64,000 bases of DNA, taken from NCBI GenBank assembly GCA_036417435.1, contig JAZAQT010000221.1, positions 372,001 through 436,000 of the forward strand, given 5' to 3'. The DNA is from Inia geoffrensis. Taxonomy: Eukaryota > Chordata > Mammalia > Artiodactyla > Iniidae. Position 1 is the first letter of the stretch; each line of letters opens with the position of its first letter. The notes under the pieces were generated by a model. It did not search any database. It was not told the origin of the DNA and saw only the letters and a list, made by a program, of their open reading frames with translations. Below are positions 38,184-52,070 of this stretch, piece by piece. A program made the translations under genes and the position numbers.

Positions 38184-39919
38184 CGCTTTCTTGTGAGCTG
38201 ACCGCAAACCCGAAGAATTGCTTCAGGCCCTAATCTCGTTCCGGCATGGCCCGCTGAGCCTTTGGTGAATTCTTCTTCCTGTAGGGAAATCAGAGTTCAA
38301 TGTGCCCGACCAAACACATCGAGTTAGCCGCTCATTGGTTCTCCTTATTCCTGTTCATCTTCCACAGAAATTGCAAACTGTGCCAAACAAGAGGTCAAAG
38401 GCACTGACTCTCCAAGTGGGGAGAATGTTAATATCGCATCTGGAACGGCGAACTCGAGTATCAGGGGGCGAAAATGGCGATGAGTTTTAGAAATTATGCC
38501 TGATCACTTCGTGGACCATATTCTGGGTTTTCCATGCATATTTTAGCTGAAGGATAAATCCCTTAAACGTGGAGATTTGGGACCCGTGGAATGGGAACCA
38601 TGCACCATTACCTCAAAGGGTCTGCATTCCCTCACCAATACTATCAACCCCAAGTGTCCAGCCTTATCTCTCCCCCAGCTGTGGATGTAGAGGTGGTAAA
38701 TCCAAGATTCCTCACAAGCCCTGAAGGACTTATTTAAGAATTTCTCTCTATTTCACAGTCCTTGTGTTTTGTTTTTCAAATTTATTTTTATAAGGGGATT
38801 TAGCTTATTGACACTGCTGTGTGTATGGTGCTGTACACAAATGATTTTCTTATGGAGACCTATAAATGTATGGGTTTTAATTTTCTTCATAGTCAGGCAT
38901 ATTCCTAGGTTTTGAATACGGGGTGTTGAGTCCATTTCGTTGAGCAAGGAGTAGGTCTTGTCTAATATATATTTGGCTTATGGAATGGTATCTGTCCTAA
39001 TATGAACCTCTGGTTTTATGCAGCCTCCCCACTCTCCTTTCCCCTTAAGCAAGCATAAGTTTCTTTTGTAAATGTGAGACTCTGTTGTGTTTTGTAATGC
39101 AGTTCACACGTAGCCGTGTTTACATTCCCCGTATTAGTGATATCTTATGATGTTTCTTTTTCTGTGTGACTTATTTCACTTAGAATCATCATAACTAAAT
39201 CCTGTCATTATGCTGCTACTGGTGTGTTGCCATGGATTTCATTGTTGAGTGATATTCCATTGTAGGGATGTACCACAACTTCTATATCCATTTTTCTCTT
39301 TCTGGGCTATTAAAGTTGTACCATAGTCAAGGATCCCGTACACAGAGCAGCCCCAAACTTTGGTGTGGCTGTGTCTTTTTCATTTAAATTTTCCGAATCT
39401 ATAGCACCATAAGTGGAAGTGCCCTAGGCTCTCTAGCTTGGTTTTTTCTTTGTTCCAGGAAACACCATCCACTTCTCCAGAGTGGCTGTTGTCAATTTAC
39501 ATCCCGCCCATCAGCATAACAAGGCTGCCGGTTCTCCACGGCCTGTCCTGCCTCTCTGGATTTTACACTTTTTTCGGACGGCCCTTTGGATCGGTGGGAA
39601 GTGAGACTTCCTTGTAGTGCGGATTTCCATTGCAGGCTTGCTTGGTTGGCCAAAAAGGGCGTATGCGTTTTTTCCTGAATATATTCAGGAAAAAACGCAT
39701 ACGCCCTTTTTGGCCAAGTGCATCACTGTCGAACTGCTGCCTCTTTTCCTACGCTTTCAGAGCAATTCTTATCTACCCCCTGATATCTGTTTTCTGCAAT
39801 TCTGCGTCGCGTTCAAGTCCTCTTCACAGCCTTCCTTCAATAAAGTTTTGGATGATAGGGGTCATTTGGAACTCTGCAGGATTGTGAGTTACAGTGCCAA
39901 AGATCTCCTTTTCTCAACT
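38184..39919 (+). repeat. Satellite monomer 23
   Basis: 1,736 bp, near-copy of monomer 21. Private variants are TTCCCCGTATT near 39125 and TTGTCAATTTAC near 39489. Palindrome 39646-39717, centre AT, perfect. Confidence 0.97.
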
Positions 39920-41654
39920 CGCTTTCTTGTGAGCTGACCGCAAACCCGAAGAATTGCTTCAGGCCCTAATCTCGTTCCGGCATGGCCCGCTGAGCCTTTG
40001 GTGAATTCTTCTTCCTGTAGGGAAATCAGAGTTCAATGTGCCCGTCCAAACACATCGAGTTAGCCGCTCATTGGTTCTCCTTATTCCTGTTCATCTTCCA
40101 CAGAAATTGCAAACTGTGCCAAACAAGAGGTCAAAGGCACTGACTCTGCAAGTGGGGAGAATGTTAATATCGCATCTGGAACGGCGAACTCGAGTATCAG
40201 GGGGCGAAAATGGCGATGAGTTTTAGAAATTATGCCTGATCACTTCGTGGACCATATTCTGGGTTTTCCATGCATATTTTAGCTGAAGGATAAATCCCTT
40301 AAACGTGGAGATTTGGGACCCGTGGAATGGGAACCATGCACCATTACCTCAAAGGGTCTGCATTCCCTCACCAATACTATCAGCCCCAAGTGTCCAGCCT
40401 TATCTCTCCCCCAGCTGTGGATGTAGAGGTGGTAAATCCAAGATTCCTAACAAGCCCTGAAGGACTTATTTAAGATTTTCTCTCTATTTCACAGTCCTTG
40501 TGTTTTGTTTTTCAAATTTATTTTTATAAGGGGATTTAGCTTATTGACACTGCTGTGTGTATGGTGCTGTACACAAATGATTTTCTTATGGAGACCTATA
40601 AATGTATGGGTTTTAATTTTCTTCATAGTCAGGCATATTCCTAGGTTTTGAATACGGGGTGTTGAGTCCATTTCGTTGAGCAAGGAGTAGGTCTTGTCTA
40701 ATATATATTTGGCTTATGGAATGGTATCTGTCCTAATATGAACCTCTGGTTTTATGCAGCCTCCCCACTCTCCTTTCCCCTTAAGCAAGCATAAGTTTCT
40801 TTGTAAATATGAGACTCTGTTGTGTTTTGTAATGCAGTTCACACGTAGCCGTGTTTACATTCCCGGTATTAGTGATATCTTATGATGTTTCTTTTTCTGT
40901 GTGACTTATTTCACTTAGAATCATCATAACTAAATCCTGTCATTATGCTGCTACTGGTGTGTTGCCATGGATTTCATTGTTGAGTGATATTCCATTGTAG
41001 GGATGTACCACAACTTCTATATCCATTTTTCTCTTTCTGGGCTATTAAATTTGTACCATAGTCAAGGATCCCGTACACAGAGCAGCCCCAAACATTGGTG
41101 TGGCTTTGTCTTTTTCATTTAAATTTTCCGAATCTATAGCACCATAAGTGGAAGTGCCCTAGGCTCTCTAGCTTGGTTTTTTCTTTGTTCCAGGAAACAC
41201 CATCCACTTCTCCAGAGTGGCTGTTGGCAATTTACATCCCGCCCATCAGCATAACAAGGCTGCCGGTTCTCCACGGCCTGTCCTGCCTCTCTGGATTTTA
41301 CACTTTTTTCGGACGGCCCTTTGGATCGGTGGGAAGTGAGACTTCCTTGTAGTGCGGATTTCCATTGCAGGCTTGCTTGGTTGGCCAAAAAGGGCGTATG
41401 CGTTTTTTCCTGAATATATTCAGGAAAAAACGCATACGCCCTTTTTGGCCAAGTGCATCACTGTCGAACTGCTGCCTCTTTTCCTACGCTTTCAGAGCAA
41501 TTCTTATCTACCCCCTGATATCTGTTTTCTGCAATTCTGCGTCGCGTTCAAGTCCTCTTCACAGCCTTCCTTCAATAAAGTTTTGGATGATAGGGGTCAT
41601 TTGGAACTCTGCAGGATTGTGAGTTACAGTGCCAAAGATCTCCTTTTCTCAACT
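39920..41654 (+). repeat. Satellite monomer 24
   Basis: 1,735 bp, near-copy of monomer 22 with the same 1-bp deletion. Private variants are GACTCTGCAAG near 40142 and AAGATTTTCTC near 40472. Palindrome 41381-41452, centre AT, perfect. Confidence 0.97.
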
Positions 41655-43390
41655 CGCTTTCTTGTGAGCTGACCGAAAACCCGAAGAATTGCTTCAGGCC
41701 CTAATCTCGTTCCGGCATGGCCCGCTGAGCCTTTGGTGAATTCTTCTTCCTGTAGGGAAATCAGAGTTCAATGTGCCCGTCCAAACACATCGAGTTAGCC
41801 GCTCATTGGTTCTCCTTATTCCTGTTCATCTTCCACAGATATTGCAAACTGTGCCAAACAAGAGGTCAAAGGCACTGACTCTCCAAGTGGGGAGAATGTT
41901 AATATCGCATCTGGAACGGCGAACTCGAGTATCAGGGGGCGAAAATGGCGATGAGTTTTAGAAATTATGCCTGATCACTTCGTGGACCATATTCTGGGTT
42001 TTCCATGCGTATTTTAGCTGAAGGATAAATCCCTTAAACGTGGAGATTTGGGACCCGTGGAATGGGAACCATGCACCATTACCTCAAATGGTCTGCATTC
42101 CCTCACCAATACTATCAGCCCCAAGTGTCCAGCCTTATCTCTCCCCCAGCTGTGGATGTAGAGGTGGTAAATCCAAGATTCCTCACAAGGCCTGAAGGAC
42201 TTATTTAAGAATTTCTCTCTATTTCACAGTCCTTGTGTTTTGTTTTTCAAATTTATTTTTATAAGGGGATTTAGCTTATTGACACTGCTGTGTGTATGGT
42301 GCTGTACACAAATGATTTTCTTATGGAGACCTATAAATGTATGGGTTTTAATTTTCTTCATAGTCAGGCATATTCCTAGGTTTTGAATACGGGGTGTTGA
42401 GTCCATTTCGTTGAGCAAGGAGTAGGTCTTGTCTAATATATATTTGGCTTATGGAATGGTATCTGTCCTAATGTGAACCTCTGGTTTTATGCAGCCTCCC
42501 CACTCTCCTTTCCCCTTAAGCAAGCATAAGTTTCTTTTGTAAATGTGAGACTCTGTTGTGTTTTGTAATGCAGTTCACACGTAGCCGTGTTTACATTCCC
42601 GGTATTAGTGATATCTTATGATGTTTCTTTTTCTGTGTGACTTATTTCACTTAGAATCATCATAACTAAATCCTGTCATTATGCTGCTACTGGTGTGTTG
42701 CCATGGATTTCATTGTTGAGTGATATTCCATTGTAGGGATGTACCACAACTTCTATATCCATTTTTCTCTTTCTGGGCTATTAAAGTTGTACCATAGTCA
42801 AGGATCCCGTACACAGAGCAGCCCCAAACTTTGGTGTGGCTGTGTGTTTTTCATTTAAATTTTCCGAATCTATAGCACCATAAGTGGAAGTGCCCTAGGC
42901 TCTCTAGCTTGGTTTTTTCTTTGTTCCAGGAAACACCATCCTCTTCTCCAGAGTGGCTGTTGGCAATTTACATCCCGCCCATCAGCATAACAAGGCTGCT
43001 GGTTCTCCACGGCCTGTCCTGCCTCTCTGGATTTTACGCTTTTTTCGGACGGCCCTTTGGATCGGTGGGAAGTGAGACTTCCTTGTAGTGCGGATTTCCA
43101 TTGCAGGCTTGCTTGGTTGGCCAAAAAGGGCGTATGCGTTTTTTCCTGAATATATTCAGGAAAAAACGCATACGCCCTTTTTGGCCAAGTGCATCACTGT
43201 CGAACTGCTGCCTCTTTTCCTACGCTTTCAGAGCAATTCTTATCTACCCCCTGATATCTGTTTTCTGCAATTCTGCGTCGCGTTCAAGTCCTCTTCACAG
43301 CCTTCCTTCAATAAAGTTTTGGATGATAGGGGTCATTTGGAACTCTGCAGGATTGTGAGTTACAGTGCCAAAGATCTCCTTTTCTCAACT
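41655..43390 (+). repeat. Satellite monomer 25
   Basis: 1,736 bp. Private variants are CACAGATATTGC near 41834 and CATGCGTATTT near 42004. AAATGGTCTGC near 42087 and ACCATCCTCTTCTCC near 42936 recall monomers 7 and 3. Palindrome 43117-43188, centre AT, perfect. Confidence 0.97.
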
Positions 43391-45126
43391 CGCTTTCTTG
43401 TGAGCTGACCGCAAACCCGAAGAATTGCTTCAGGCCCTAATCTCGTTCCGGCATGGCCCGCTGAGCCTTTGGTGAATTCTTCTTCCTGTAGGGAAATCAG
43501 AGTTCAATGTGCCCGTCCAAACACATCGAGTTAGCCGCTCATTGGTTCTCCTTATTCCTGTTCATCTTCCACAGAAATTGCAAACTGTGCCAAACAAGAG
43601 GTCAAAGGCACTGACTCTCCAAGTGGGGAGAATGTTAATATCGCATCTGGAACGGCGAACTCGAGTATCAGGGGGCGAAAATGGCGATGAGTTTTAGAAA
43701 TTATGCCTGATCACTTCGTGGACCATATTCTGGGTTTTCCATGCATATTTTAGCTGAAGGATAAATCCCTTAAACGTGGAGATTTGGGACCCGTGGAATG
43801 GGAACCATGCACCATTACCTCAAAGGGTCTGCATTCCCTCACCAATACTATCAGCCCCAAGTGTCCAGCCTTATCTCTCCCCCAGCTGTGGATGTAGAGG
43901 TGGTAAATCCAAGATTCCTCACAAGACCTGAAGGACTTATTTAAGAATTTCTCTCTATTTCACAGTCCTTGTGTTTTGTTTTTCAAATTTATTTTTATAA
44001 GGGGATTTAGCTTATTGACACTGCTGTGTGTATGGTGCTGTACACAAATGATTTTCTTATGGAGACCTATAAATGTATGGGTTTTAATTTTCTTCATAGT
44101 CAGGCATATTCCTAGGTTTTGAATACGGGGTGTTGAGTCCATTTCGTTGAGCAAGGAGTAGGTCTTGTCTAATATATATTTGGCTTATGGAATGGTATCT
44201 GTCCTAATATGAACCTCTGGTTTTATGCAGCCTCCCCACTCTCCTTTCCCCTTAAGCAAGCATAAGTTTCTTTTGTAAATGTGAGACTCTGTTTTGTTTT
44301 GTAATGCAGTTCACACGTAGCCGTGTTTACATTCCCGGTATTAGTGATATCTTATGATGTTTCTTTTTCTGTGTGACTTATTTCACTTAGAATCATCATA
44401 ACTAAATCCTGTCATTATGCTGCTACTGGTGTGTTGCCATGGATTTCATTGTTGAGTGATATTCCATTGTAGGGATGTACCACAACTTCTATATCCATTT
44501 TTCTCTTTCTGGGCTATTAAAGTTGTACCATAGTCAAGGATCCCGTACACAGAGCAGCCCCAAACTTTGGTGTGGCTGTGTCTTTTTCATTTAAATTTTC
44601 CGAATCTATAGCACCATAAGTGGAAGTGCCCTAGGCTCTCTAGCTTGGTTTTTTCTTTGTTCCAGGAAACACCATCCACTTCTCCAGAGTGGCTGTTGGC
44701 AATTTACATCCCGCCCATCAGCATAACAAGGCTGCCGGTTCTCCACGGCCTGTCCTGCCTCTCTGGATTTTACACTTTTTTCGGACGGCCCTTTGGATCG
44801 GTGGGAAGTGAGACTTCCTTGTAGTGCGGATTTCCATTGCAGGCTTGCTTGGTTGGCCAAAAAGGGCGTATGCGTTTTTTCCTGAATATATTCAGGAAAA
44901 AACGCATACGCCCTTTTTGGCCAAGTGCATCACTGTCGAACTGCTGCCTCTTTTCCTACGCTTTCAGAGCAATTCTTATCTACCCCCTGATATCTGTTTT
45001 CTGCAATTCTGCGTCGCGTTCAAGTCCTCTTCACAGCCTTCCTTCAATAAAGTTTTGGATGATAGGGGTCATTTGGAACTCTGCAGGATTGTGAGTTACA
45101 GTGCCAAAGATCTCCTTTTCTCAACT
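43391..45126 (+). repeat. Satellite monomer 26
   Basis: 1,736 bp. CTCTGTTTTGTTTTG near 44287 is shared with monomer 27. AAGACCTGAAGG near 43923 and ACTCGATTTC near 45124 are private. Palindrome 44853-44924, centre AT, perfect. Confidence 0.97.
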
Positions 45127-46862
45127 CGATTTCTTGTGAGCTGACCGCAAACCCGAAGAATTGCTTCAGGCCCTAATCTCGTTCCGGCATGGCCCGCTGA
45201 GCCTTTGGTGAATTCTTCTTCCTGTAGGGAAATCAGAGTTCAATGTGCCCGTCCAAACACATCGAGTTAGCCGCTCATTGGTTCTCCTTATTCCTGTTCA
45301 TCTTCCACAGAAATTGCAAACTGTGCGAAACAAGAGGTCAAAGGCACTGACTCTCCAAGTGGGGAGAATGTTAATATCGCATCTGGATCGGCGAACTCGA
45401 GTATCAGGGGGCGAAAATGGCGATGAGTTTTAGAAATTATGCCTGATCACTTCGTGGACCATATTCTGGGTTTTCCATGCATATTTTAGCTGAAGGATAA
45501 ATCCCTTAAACGTGGAGATTTGGGACCCGTGGAATGGGAACCATGCACCACTACCTCAAAGGGTCTGCATTCCCTCACCAATACTATCAGCCCCAAGTGT
45601 CCAGCCTTATCTCTCCCCCAGCTGTGGATGTAGAGGTGGTAAATCCAAGATTCCTCACAAGCCCTGAAGGACTTATTTAAGAATTTCTCTCTATTTCACA
45701 GTCCTTGTGTTTTGTTTTTCAAATTTATTTTTATAAGGGGATTTAGCTTATTGACACTGCTGTGTGTATGGTGCTGTACACAAATGATTTTCTTATGGAG
45801 ACCTATAAATGTATGGGTTTTAATTTTCTTCATAGTCAGGCATATTCCTAGGTTTTGAATACGGGGTGTTGAGTCCATTTCGTTGAGCAAGGAGTAGGTC
45901 TTGTCTAATATATATTTGGCTTATGGAATGGTATCTGTCCTAATATGAACCTCTGGTTTTATGCAGCCTCCCCACTCTCCTTTCCCCTTAAGCAAGCATA
46001 AGTTTCTTTTGTAAATGTGAGACTCTGTTTTGTTTTGTAATGCAGTTCACACGTAGCCGTGTTTACATTCCCGGTATTAGTGATATCTTATGATGTTTCT
46101 TTTTCTGTGTGACTTATTTCACTTAGAATCATCATAACTAAATCCTGTCATTATGCTGCTACTGGTGTGTTGCCATGGATTTCATTGTTGAGTGATATTC
46201 CATTGTAGGGATGTACCACAACTTCTATATCCATTTTTCTCTTTCTGGGCTATTAAAGTTGTACCATAGTCAAGGATCCCGTACACAGAGCAGCCCCAAA
46301 CTTTGGTGTGGCTGTGTCTTTTTCATTTAAATTTTCCGAATCTATAGCACCATAAGTGGAAGTGCCCTAGGCTCTCTAGCTTGGTTTTTTCTTTGTTCCA
46401 GGAAACACCATCCACTTCTCCAGAGTGGCTGTTGGCAATTTACATCCCGCCCATCAGCATAACAAGGCTGCCGGTTCTCCACGGCCTGTCCTGCCTCTCT
46501 GGATTTTACACTTTTTTCGGACGGCCCTTTGGATCGGTGGGAAGTGAGACTTCCTTGTAGTGCGGATTTCCATTGCAGGCTTGCTTGGTTGGCCAAAAAG
46601 GGCGTATGCGTTTTTTCCTGAATATATTCAGGAAAAAACGCATACGCCCTTTTTGGCCAAGTGCATCACTGTCGAACTGCTGCCTCTTTTCCTACGCTTT
46701 CAGAGCAATTCTTATCTACCCCCTGATATCTGTTTTCTGCAATTCTGCGTCGCGTTCAAGTCCTCTTCACAGCCTTCCTTCAATAAAGTTTTGGATGATA
46801 GGGGTCATTTGGAACTCTGCAGGATTGTGAGTTACAGTGCCAAAGATCTCCTTTTCTCAACT
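45127..46862 (+). repeat. Satellite monomer 27
   Basis: 1,736 bp. TCTGGATCGGCG near 45382 and CACCACTACC near 45546 are shared with monomers 28 and 30. Palindrome 46589-46660, centre AT, perfect. Confidence 0.97.
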
Positions 46863-48598
46863 CGCTTTCTTGTGAGCTGACCGCAAACCCGAAGAATTGC
46901 TTCAGGCCCTAATCTCGTTCCGGCATGGCCCGCTGAGCCTTTGGTGAATTCTTCTTCCTGTAGGGAAATCAGAGTTCAATGTGCCCGTCCAAACACATCG
47001 AGTTAGCCGCTCATTGGTACTCCTTATTCCTGTTCATCTTCCACAGAAATTGCAAACTGTGCGAAACAAGAGGTCAAAGGCACTGACTCTCCAAGTGGGG
47101 AGAATGTTAATATCGCATCTGGATCGGCGAACTCGAGTATCAGGGGGCGAAAATGGCGATGAGTTTTAGAAATTATGCCTGATCACTTCGTGGACCATAT
47201 TCTGGGTTTTCCATGCATATTTTAGCTGAAGGATAAATCCCTTAAACGTGGAGATTTGGGACCCGTGGAATGGGAACCATGCACCACTACCTCAAAGGGT
47301 CTGCATTCCCTCACCAATACTATCAGCCCCAAGTGTCCAGCCTTATCTCTCCCCCAGCTGTGGATGTAGAGGTGGTAAATCCAAGATTCCTCACAAGCCC
47401 TGAAGGACTTATTTAAGAATTTCTCTCTATTTCACAGTCCTTGTGTTTTGTTTTTCAAATTTATTTTTATAAGGGGATTTAGCTTATTGACACTGCTGTG
47501 TGTATGGTGCTGTACACAAATGATTTTCTTATGGAGACCTATAAATGTATGGGTTTTAATTTTCTTCATAGTCAGGCATATTCCTAGGTTTTGAATACGG
47601 GGTGTTGAGTCCATTTCGTTGAGCAAGGAGTAGGTCTTGTCTAATATATATTTGGCTTATGGAATGGTATCTGTCCTAATATGAACCTCTGGTTTTATGC
47701 AGCCTCCCCACTCTCCTTTCCCCTTAAGCAAGCATAAGTTTCTTTTGTAAATGTGAGACTCTGTTGTGTTTTGTAATGCAGTTCACACGTAGCCGTGTTT
47801 ACATTCCCGGTATTAGTGATATCTTATGATGTTTCTTTTTCTGTGTGACTTATTTCACTTAGAATCATCATAACTAAATCCTGTCATTATGCTGCTACTG
47901 GTGTGTTGCCATTGATTTCATTGTTGAGTGATATTCCATTGTAGGGATGTACCACAACTTCTATATCCATTTTTCTCTTTCTGGGCTATAAAAGTTGTAC
48001 CATAGTCAAGGATCCCGTACACAGAGCAGCCCCAAACTTTGGTGTGGCTGTGTCTTTTTCATTTAAATTTTCCGAATCTATAGCACCATAAGTGGAAGTG
48101 CCCTAGGCTCTCTAGCTTGGTTTTTTCTTTGTTCCAGGAAACACCATCCACTTCTCCAGAGTGGCTGTTGGCAATTTACATCCCGCCCATCAGCATAACA
48201 AGGCTGCCGGTTCTCCACGGCCTGTCCTGCCTCTCTGGATTTTACACTTTTTTCGGACGGCCCTTTGGATCGGTGGGAAGTGAGACTTCCTTGTAGTGCG
48301 GATTACCATTGCAGGCTTGCTTGGTTGGCCAAAAAGGGCGTATGCGTTTTTTCCTGAATATATTCAGGAAAAAACGCATACGCCCTTTTTGGCCAAGTGC
48401 ATCACTGTCGAACTGCTGCCTCTTTTCCTACGCTTTCAGAGCAATTCTTATCTACCCCCTGATATCTGTTTTCTGCAATTCTGCGTCGCGTTCAAGTCCT
48501 CTTCACAGCCTTCCTTCAATAAAGTTTTGGATGATAGGGGTCATTTGGAACTCTGCAGGATTGTGAGTTACAGTGCCAAAGATCTCCTTTTCTCAACT
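46863..48598 (+). repeat. Satellite monomer 28
   Basis: 1,736 bp. ATTGGTACTCC near 47012, GGGCTATAAAAG near 47983 and GGATTACCATTG near 48300 are shared only with monomer 30. Palindrome 48325-48396, centre AT, perfect. Confidence 0.97.
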
Positions 48599-50334
48599 CG
48601 CTTTCTTGTGAGCTGACCGCAAACTCGAAGAATTGCTTCAGGCCCTAATCTCGTTCCGGTATGGCCCGCTGAGCCTTTGGTGAATTCTTCTTCCTGTAGG
48701 GAAATCAGAGTTCTATGTGCCCGTCCAAACACATCGAGTTAGCCGCTCATTGGTTCTCCTTATTCCTGTTCTTCTTCCACAGAAATTGCAAACTTTGCCA
48801 AACAAGAGGTCAAAGGCACTGACTCTCCAAGTGGGGAGAATGTTAATATCGCATCTGGAACGGCGAACTCGAGTATCAGGGGGCGAAAATGGCGATGAGT
48901 TTTAGAAATTATGCCTGATCACTTCGTGGACCATATTCTGGGTTTTCCATGCATATTTTAGCTGAAGGATAAATCCCTTAAACGTGGAGATTTGGGACCC
49001 GTGGAATGGGAACCATGCACCATTACCTCAAAGGGTCTGCATTCCCTCACCAATACTATCAGCCCCAAGTGTCCAGCCTTATCTCTCCCCCAGCTGTGGA
49101 TGTAGAGGTGGTAAATCCAAGATTCCTCACAAGCCCTGAAGGACTTATTTAAGAATTTCTCTCTATTTCACAGTCCTTGTGTTTTGTTTTTCAAATTTAT
49201 TTTTATAAGGGGATTTAGCTTATTGACACTGCTGTGTGTATGGTGCTGTACACAAATGATTTTCTTATGGAGACCTATAAATGTATGGGTTTTAATTTTC
49301 TTCATAGTCAGGCATATTCCTAGGTTTTGAATACGGGGTGTTGAGTCCATTTCGTTGAGCAAGGAGTAGGTCTTGTCTAATATATATTTGGCTTATGGAA
49401 TGGTATCTGTCCTAATGTGAACCTCTGGCTTTATGCAGCCTCCCCACTCTCCTTTCCCCTTAAGCAAGCATAAGTTTCTTTTGTAAATGTGAGACTCTGT
49501 TGTGTTTTGTAATGCAGTTCACACGTAGCCGTGTTTACATTCCCGGTATTAGTGATATCTTATGATGTTTCTTTTTCTGTGTGACTTATTTCACTTAGAA
49601 TCATCATAACTAAATCCTGTCATTATGCTGCTACTGGTGTGTTGCCATGGATTTCATTGTTGAGTGATATTCCATTGTAGGGATGTACCACAACTTCTAT
49701 ATCCATTTTTCTCTTTCTGGGCTATTAAAGTTGTACCATAGTCAAGGATCCCGTACACAGAGCAGCCCCAAACTTTGGTGTGGCTGTGTCTTTTTCATTT
49801 AAATTTTCCGAATCTATAGCACCATAAGTGGAAGTGCCCTAGGCTCTCTAGCTTGGTTTTTTCTTTGTTCCAGGAAACACCATCCACTTCTCCAGAGTGG
49901 CTGTTGGCAATTTACATCCCGCCCATCAGCATAACAAGGCTGCCGGTTCTCCACGGCCTGTCCTGCCTCTCTGGATTTTACACTTTTTTCGGACGGCCCT
50001 TTGGATCGGTGGGAAGTGAGACTTCCTTGTAGTGCGGATTTCCATTGCAGGCTTGCTTGGTTGGCCAAAAAGGGCGTATGCGTTTTTTCCTGAATATATT
50101 CAGGAAAAAACGCATACGCCCTTTTTGGCCAAGTGCATCACTGTCGAACTGCTGCCTCTTTTCCTACGCTTTCAGAGCAATTCTTATCTACCCCCTGATA
50201 TCTGTTTTCTGCAATTCTGCGTCGCGTTCAAGTCCTCTTCACAGCCTTCCTTCAATAAAGTTTTGGATGATAGGGGTCATTTGGAACTCTGCAGGATTGT
50301 GAGTTACAGTGCCAAAGATCTCCTTTTCTCAACT
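48599..50334 (+). repeat. Satellite monomer 29
   Basis: 1,736 bp. GTTCTATGTGCC near 48711, GTTCTTCTTCC near 48768 and CTGGCTTTATG near 49426 are shared only with monomer 31. Palindrome 50061-50132, centre AT, perfect. Confidence 0.97.
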
Positions 50335-52070
50335 CGCTTTCTTGTGAGCTGACCGCAAACCCGAAGAATTGCTTCAGGCCCTAATCTCGTTCCGGCATGG
50401 CCCGCTGAGCCTTTGGTGAATTCTTCTTCCTGTAGGGAAATCAGAGTTCAATGTGCCCGTCCAAACACATCGAGTTAGCCGCTCATTGGTACTCCTTATT
50501 CCTGTTCATCTTCCACAGAAATTGCAAACTGTGCGAAACAAGAGGTCAAAGGCACTGACTCTCCAAGTGGGGAGAATGTTAATATCGCATCTGGATCGGC
50601 GAACTCGAGTATCAGGGGGCGAAAATGGCGATGAGTTTTAGAAATTATGCCTGATCACTTCGTGGACCATATTCTGGGTTTTCCATGCATATTTTAGCTG
50701 AAGGATAAATCCCTTAAACGTGGAGATTTGGGACCCGTGGAATGGGAACCATGCACCACTACCTCAAAGGGTCTGCATTCCCTCACCAATACTATCAGCC
50801 CCAAGTGTCCAGCCTTATCTCTCCCCCAGCTGTGGATGTAGAGGTGGTAAATCCAAGATTCCTCACAAGCCCTGAAGGACTTATTTAAGAATTTCTCTCT
50901 ATTTCACAGTCCTTGTGTTTTGTTTTTCAAATTTATTTTTATAAGGGGATTTAGCTTATTGACACTGCTGTGTGTATGGTGCTGTACACAAATGATTTTC
51001 TTATGGAGACCTATAAATGTATGGGTTTTAATTTTCTTCATAGTCAGGCATATTCCTAGGTTTTGAATACGGGGTGTTGAGTCCATTTCGTTGAGCAAGG
51101 AGTAGGTCTTGTCTAATATATATTTGGCTTATGGAATGGTATCTGTCCTAATATGAACCTCTGGTTTTATGCAGCCTCCCCACTCTCCTTTCCCCTTAAG
51201 CAAGCATAAGTTTCTTTTGTAAATGTGAGACTCTGTTGTGTTTTGTAATGCAGTTCACACGTAGCCGTGTTTACATTCCCGGTATTAGTGATATCTTATG
51301 ATGTTTCTTTTTCTGTGTGACTTATTTCACTTAGAATCATCATAACTAAATCCTGTCATTATGCTGCTACTGGTGTGTTGCCATTGATTTCATTGTTGAG
51401 TGATATTCCATTGTAGGGATGTACCACAACTTCTATATCCATTTTTCTCTTTCTGGGCTATAAAAGTTGTACCATAGTCAAGGATCCCGTACACAGAGCA
51501 GCCCCAAACTTTGGTGTGGCTGTGTCTTTTTCATTTAAATTTTCCGAATCTATAGCACCATAAGTGGAAGTGCCCTAGGCTCTCTAGCTTGGTTTTTTCT
51601 TTGTTCCAGGAAACACCATCCACTTCTCCAGAGTGGCTGTTGGCAATTTACATCCCGCCCATCAGCATAACAAGGCTGCCGGTTCTCCACGGCCTGTCCT
51701 GCCTCTCTGGATTTTACACTTTTTTCGGACGGCCCTTTGGATCGGTGGGAAGTGAGACTTCCTTGTAGTGCGGATTACCATTGCAGGCTTGCTTGGTTGG
51801 CCAAAAAGGGCGTATGCGTTTTTTCCTGAATATATTCAGGAAAAAACGCATACGCCCTTTTTGGCCAAGTGCATCACTGTCGAACTGCTGCCTCTTTTCC
51901 TACGCTTTCAGAGCAATTCTTATCTACCCCCTGATATCTGTTTTCTGCAATTCTGCGTCGCGTTCAAGTCCTCTTCACAGCCTTCCTTCAATAAAGTTTT
52001 GGATGATAGGGGTCATTTGGAACTCTGCAGGATTGTGAGTTACAGTGCCAAAGATCTCCTTTTCTCAACT
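50335..52070 (+). repeat. Satellite monomer 30
   Basis: 1,736 bp. I noticed no difference from monomer 28 (offset 3,472 bp). Palindrome 51797-51868, centre AT, perfect. Confidence 0.97.

Larger units (their letters stand above)
34600..41540 (+). repeat. Dimeric higher-order repeat, two copies of 3,471 bp
   Basis: Monomers 21-22 and 23-24 share GCCCGACC (34834/38305), ATCAACCCC, CCTAACAAGCC and the 1-bp deletion TTTCTTTGTAAATATG. The marker CGTCGTGTTC at 34599 and 38070 places the left edges; the right end lacks it. Confidence 0.85.
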
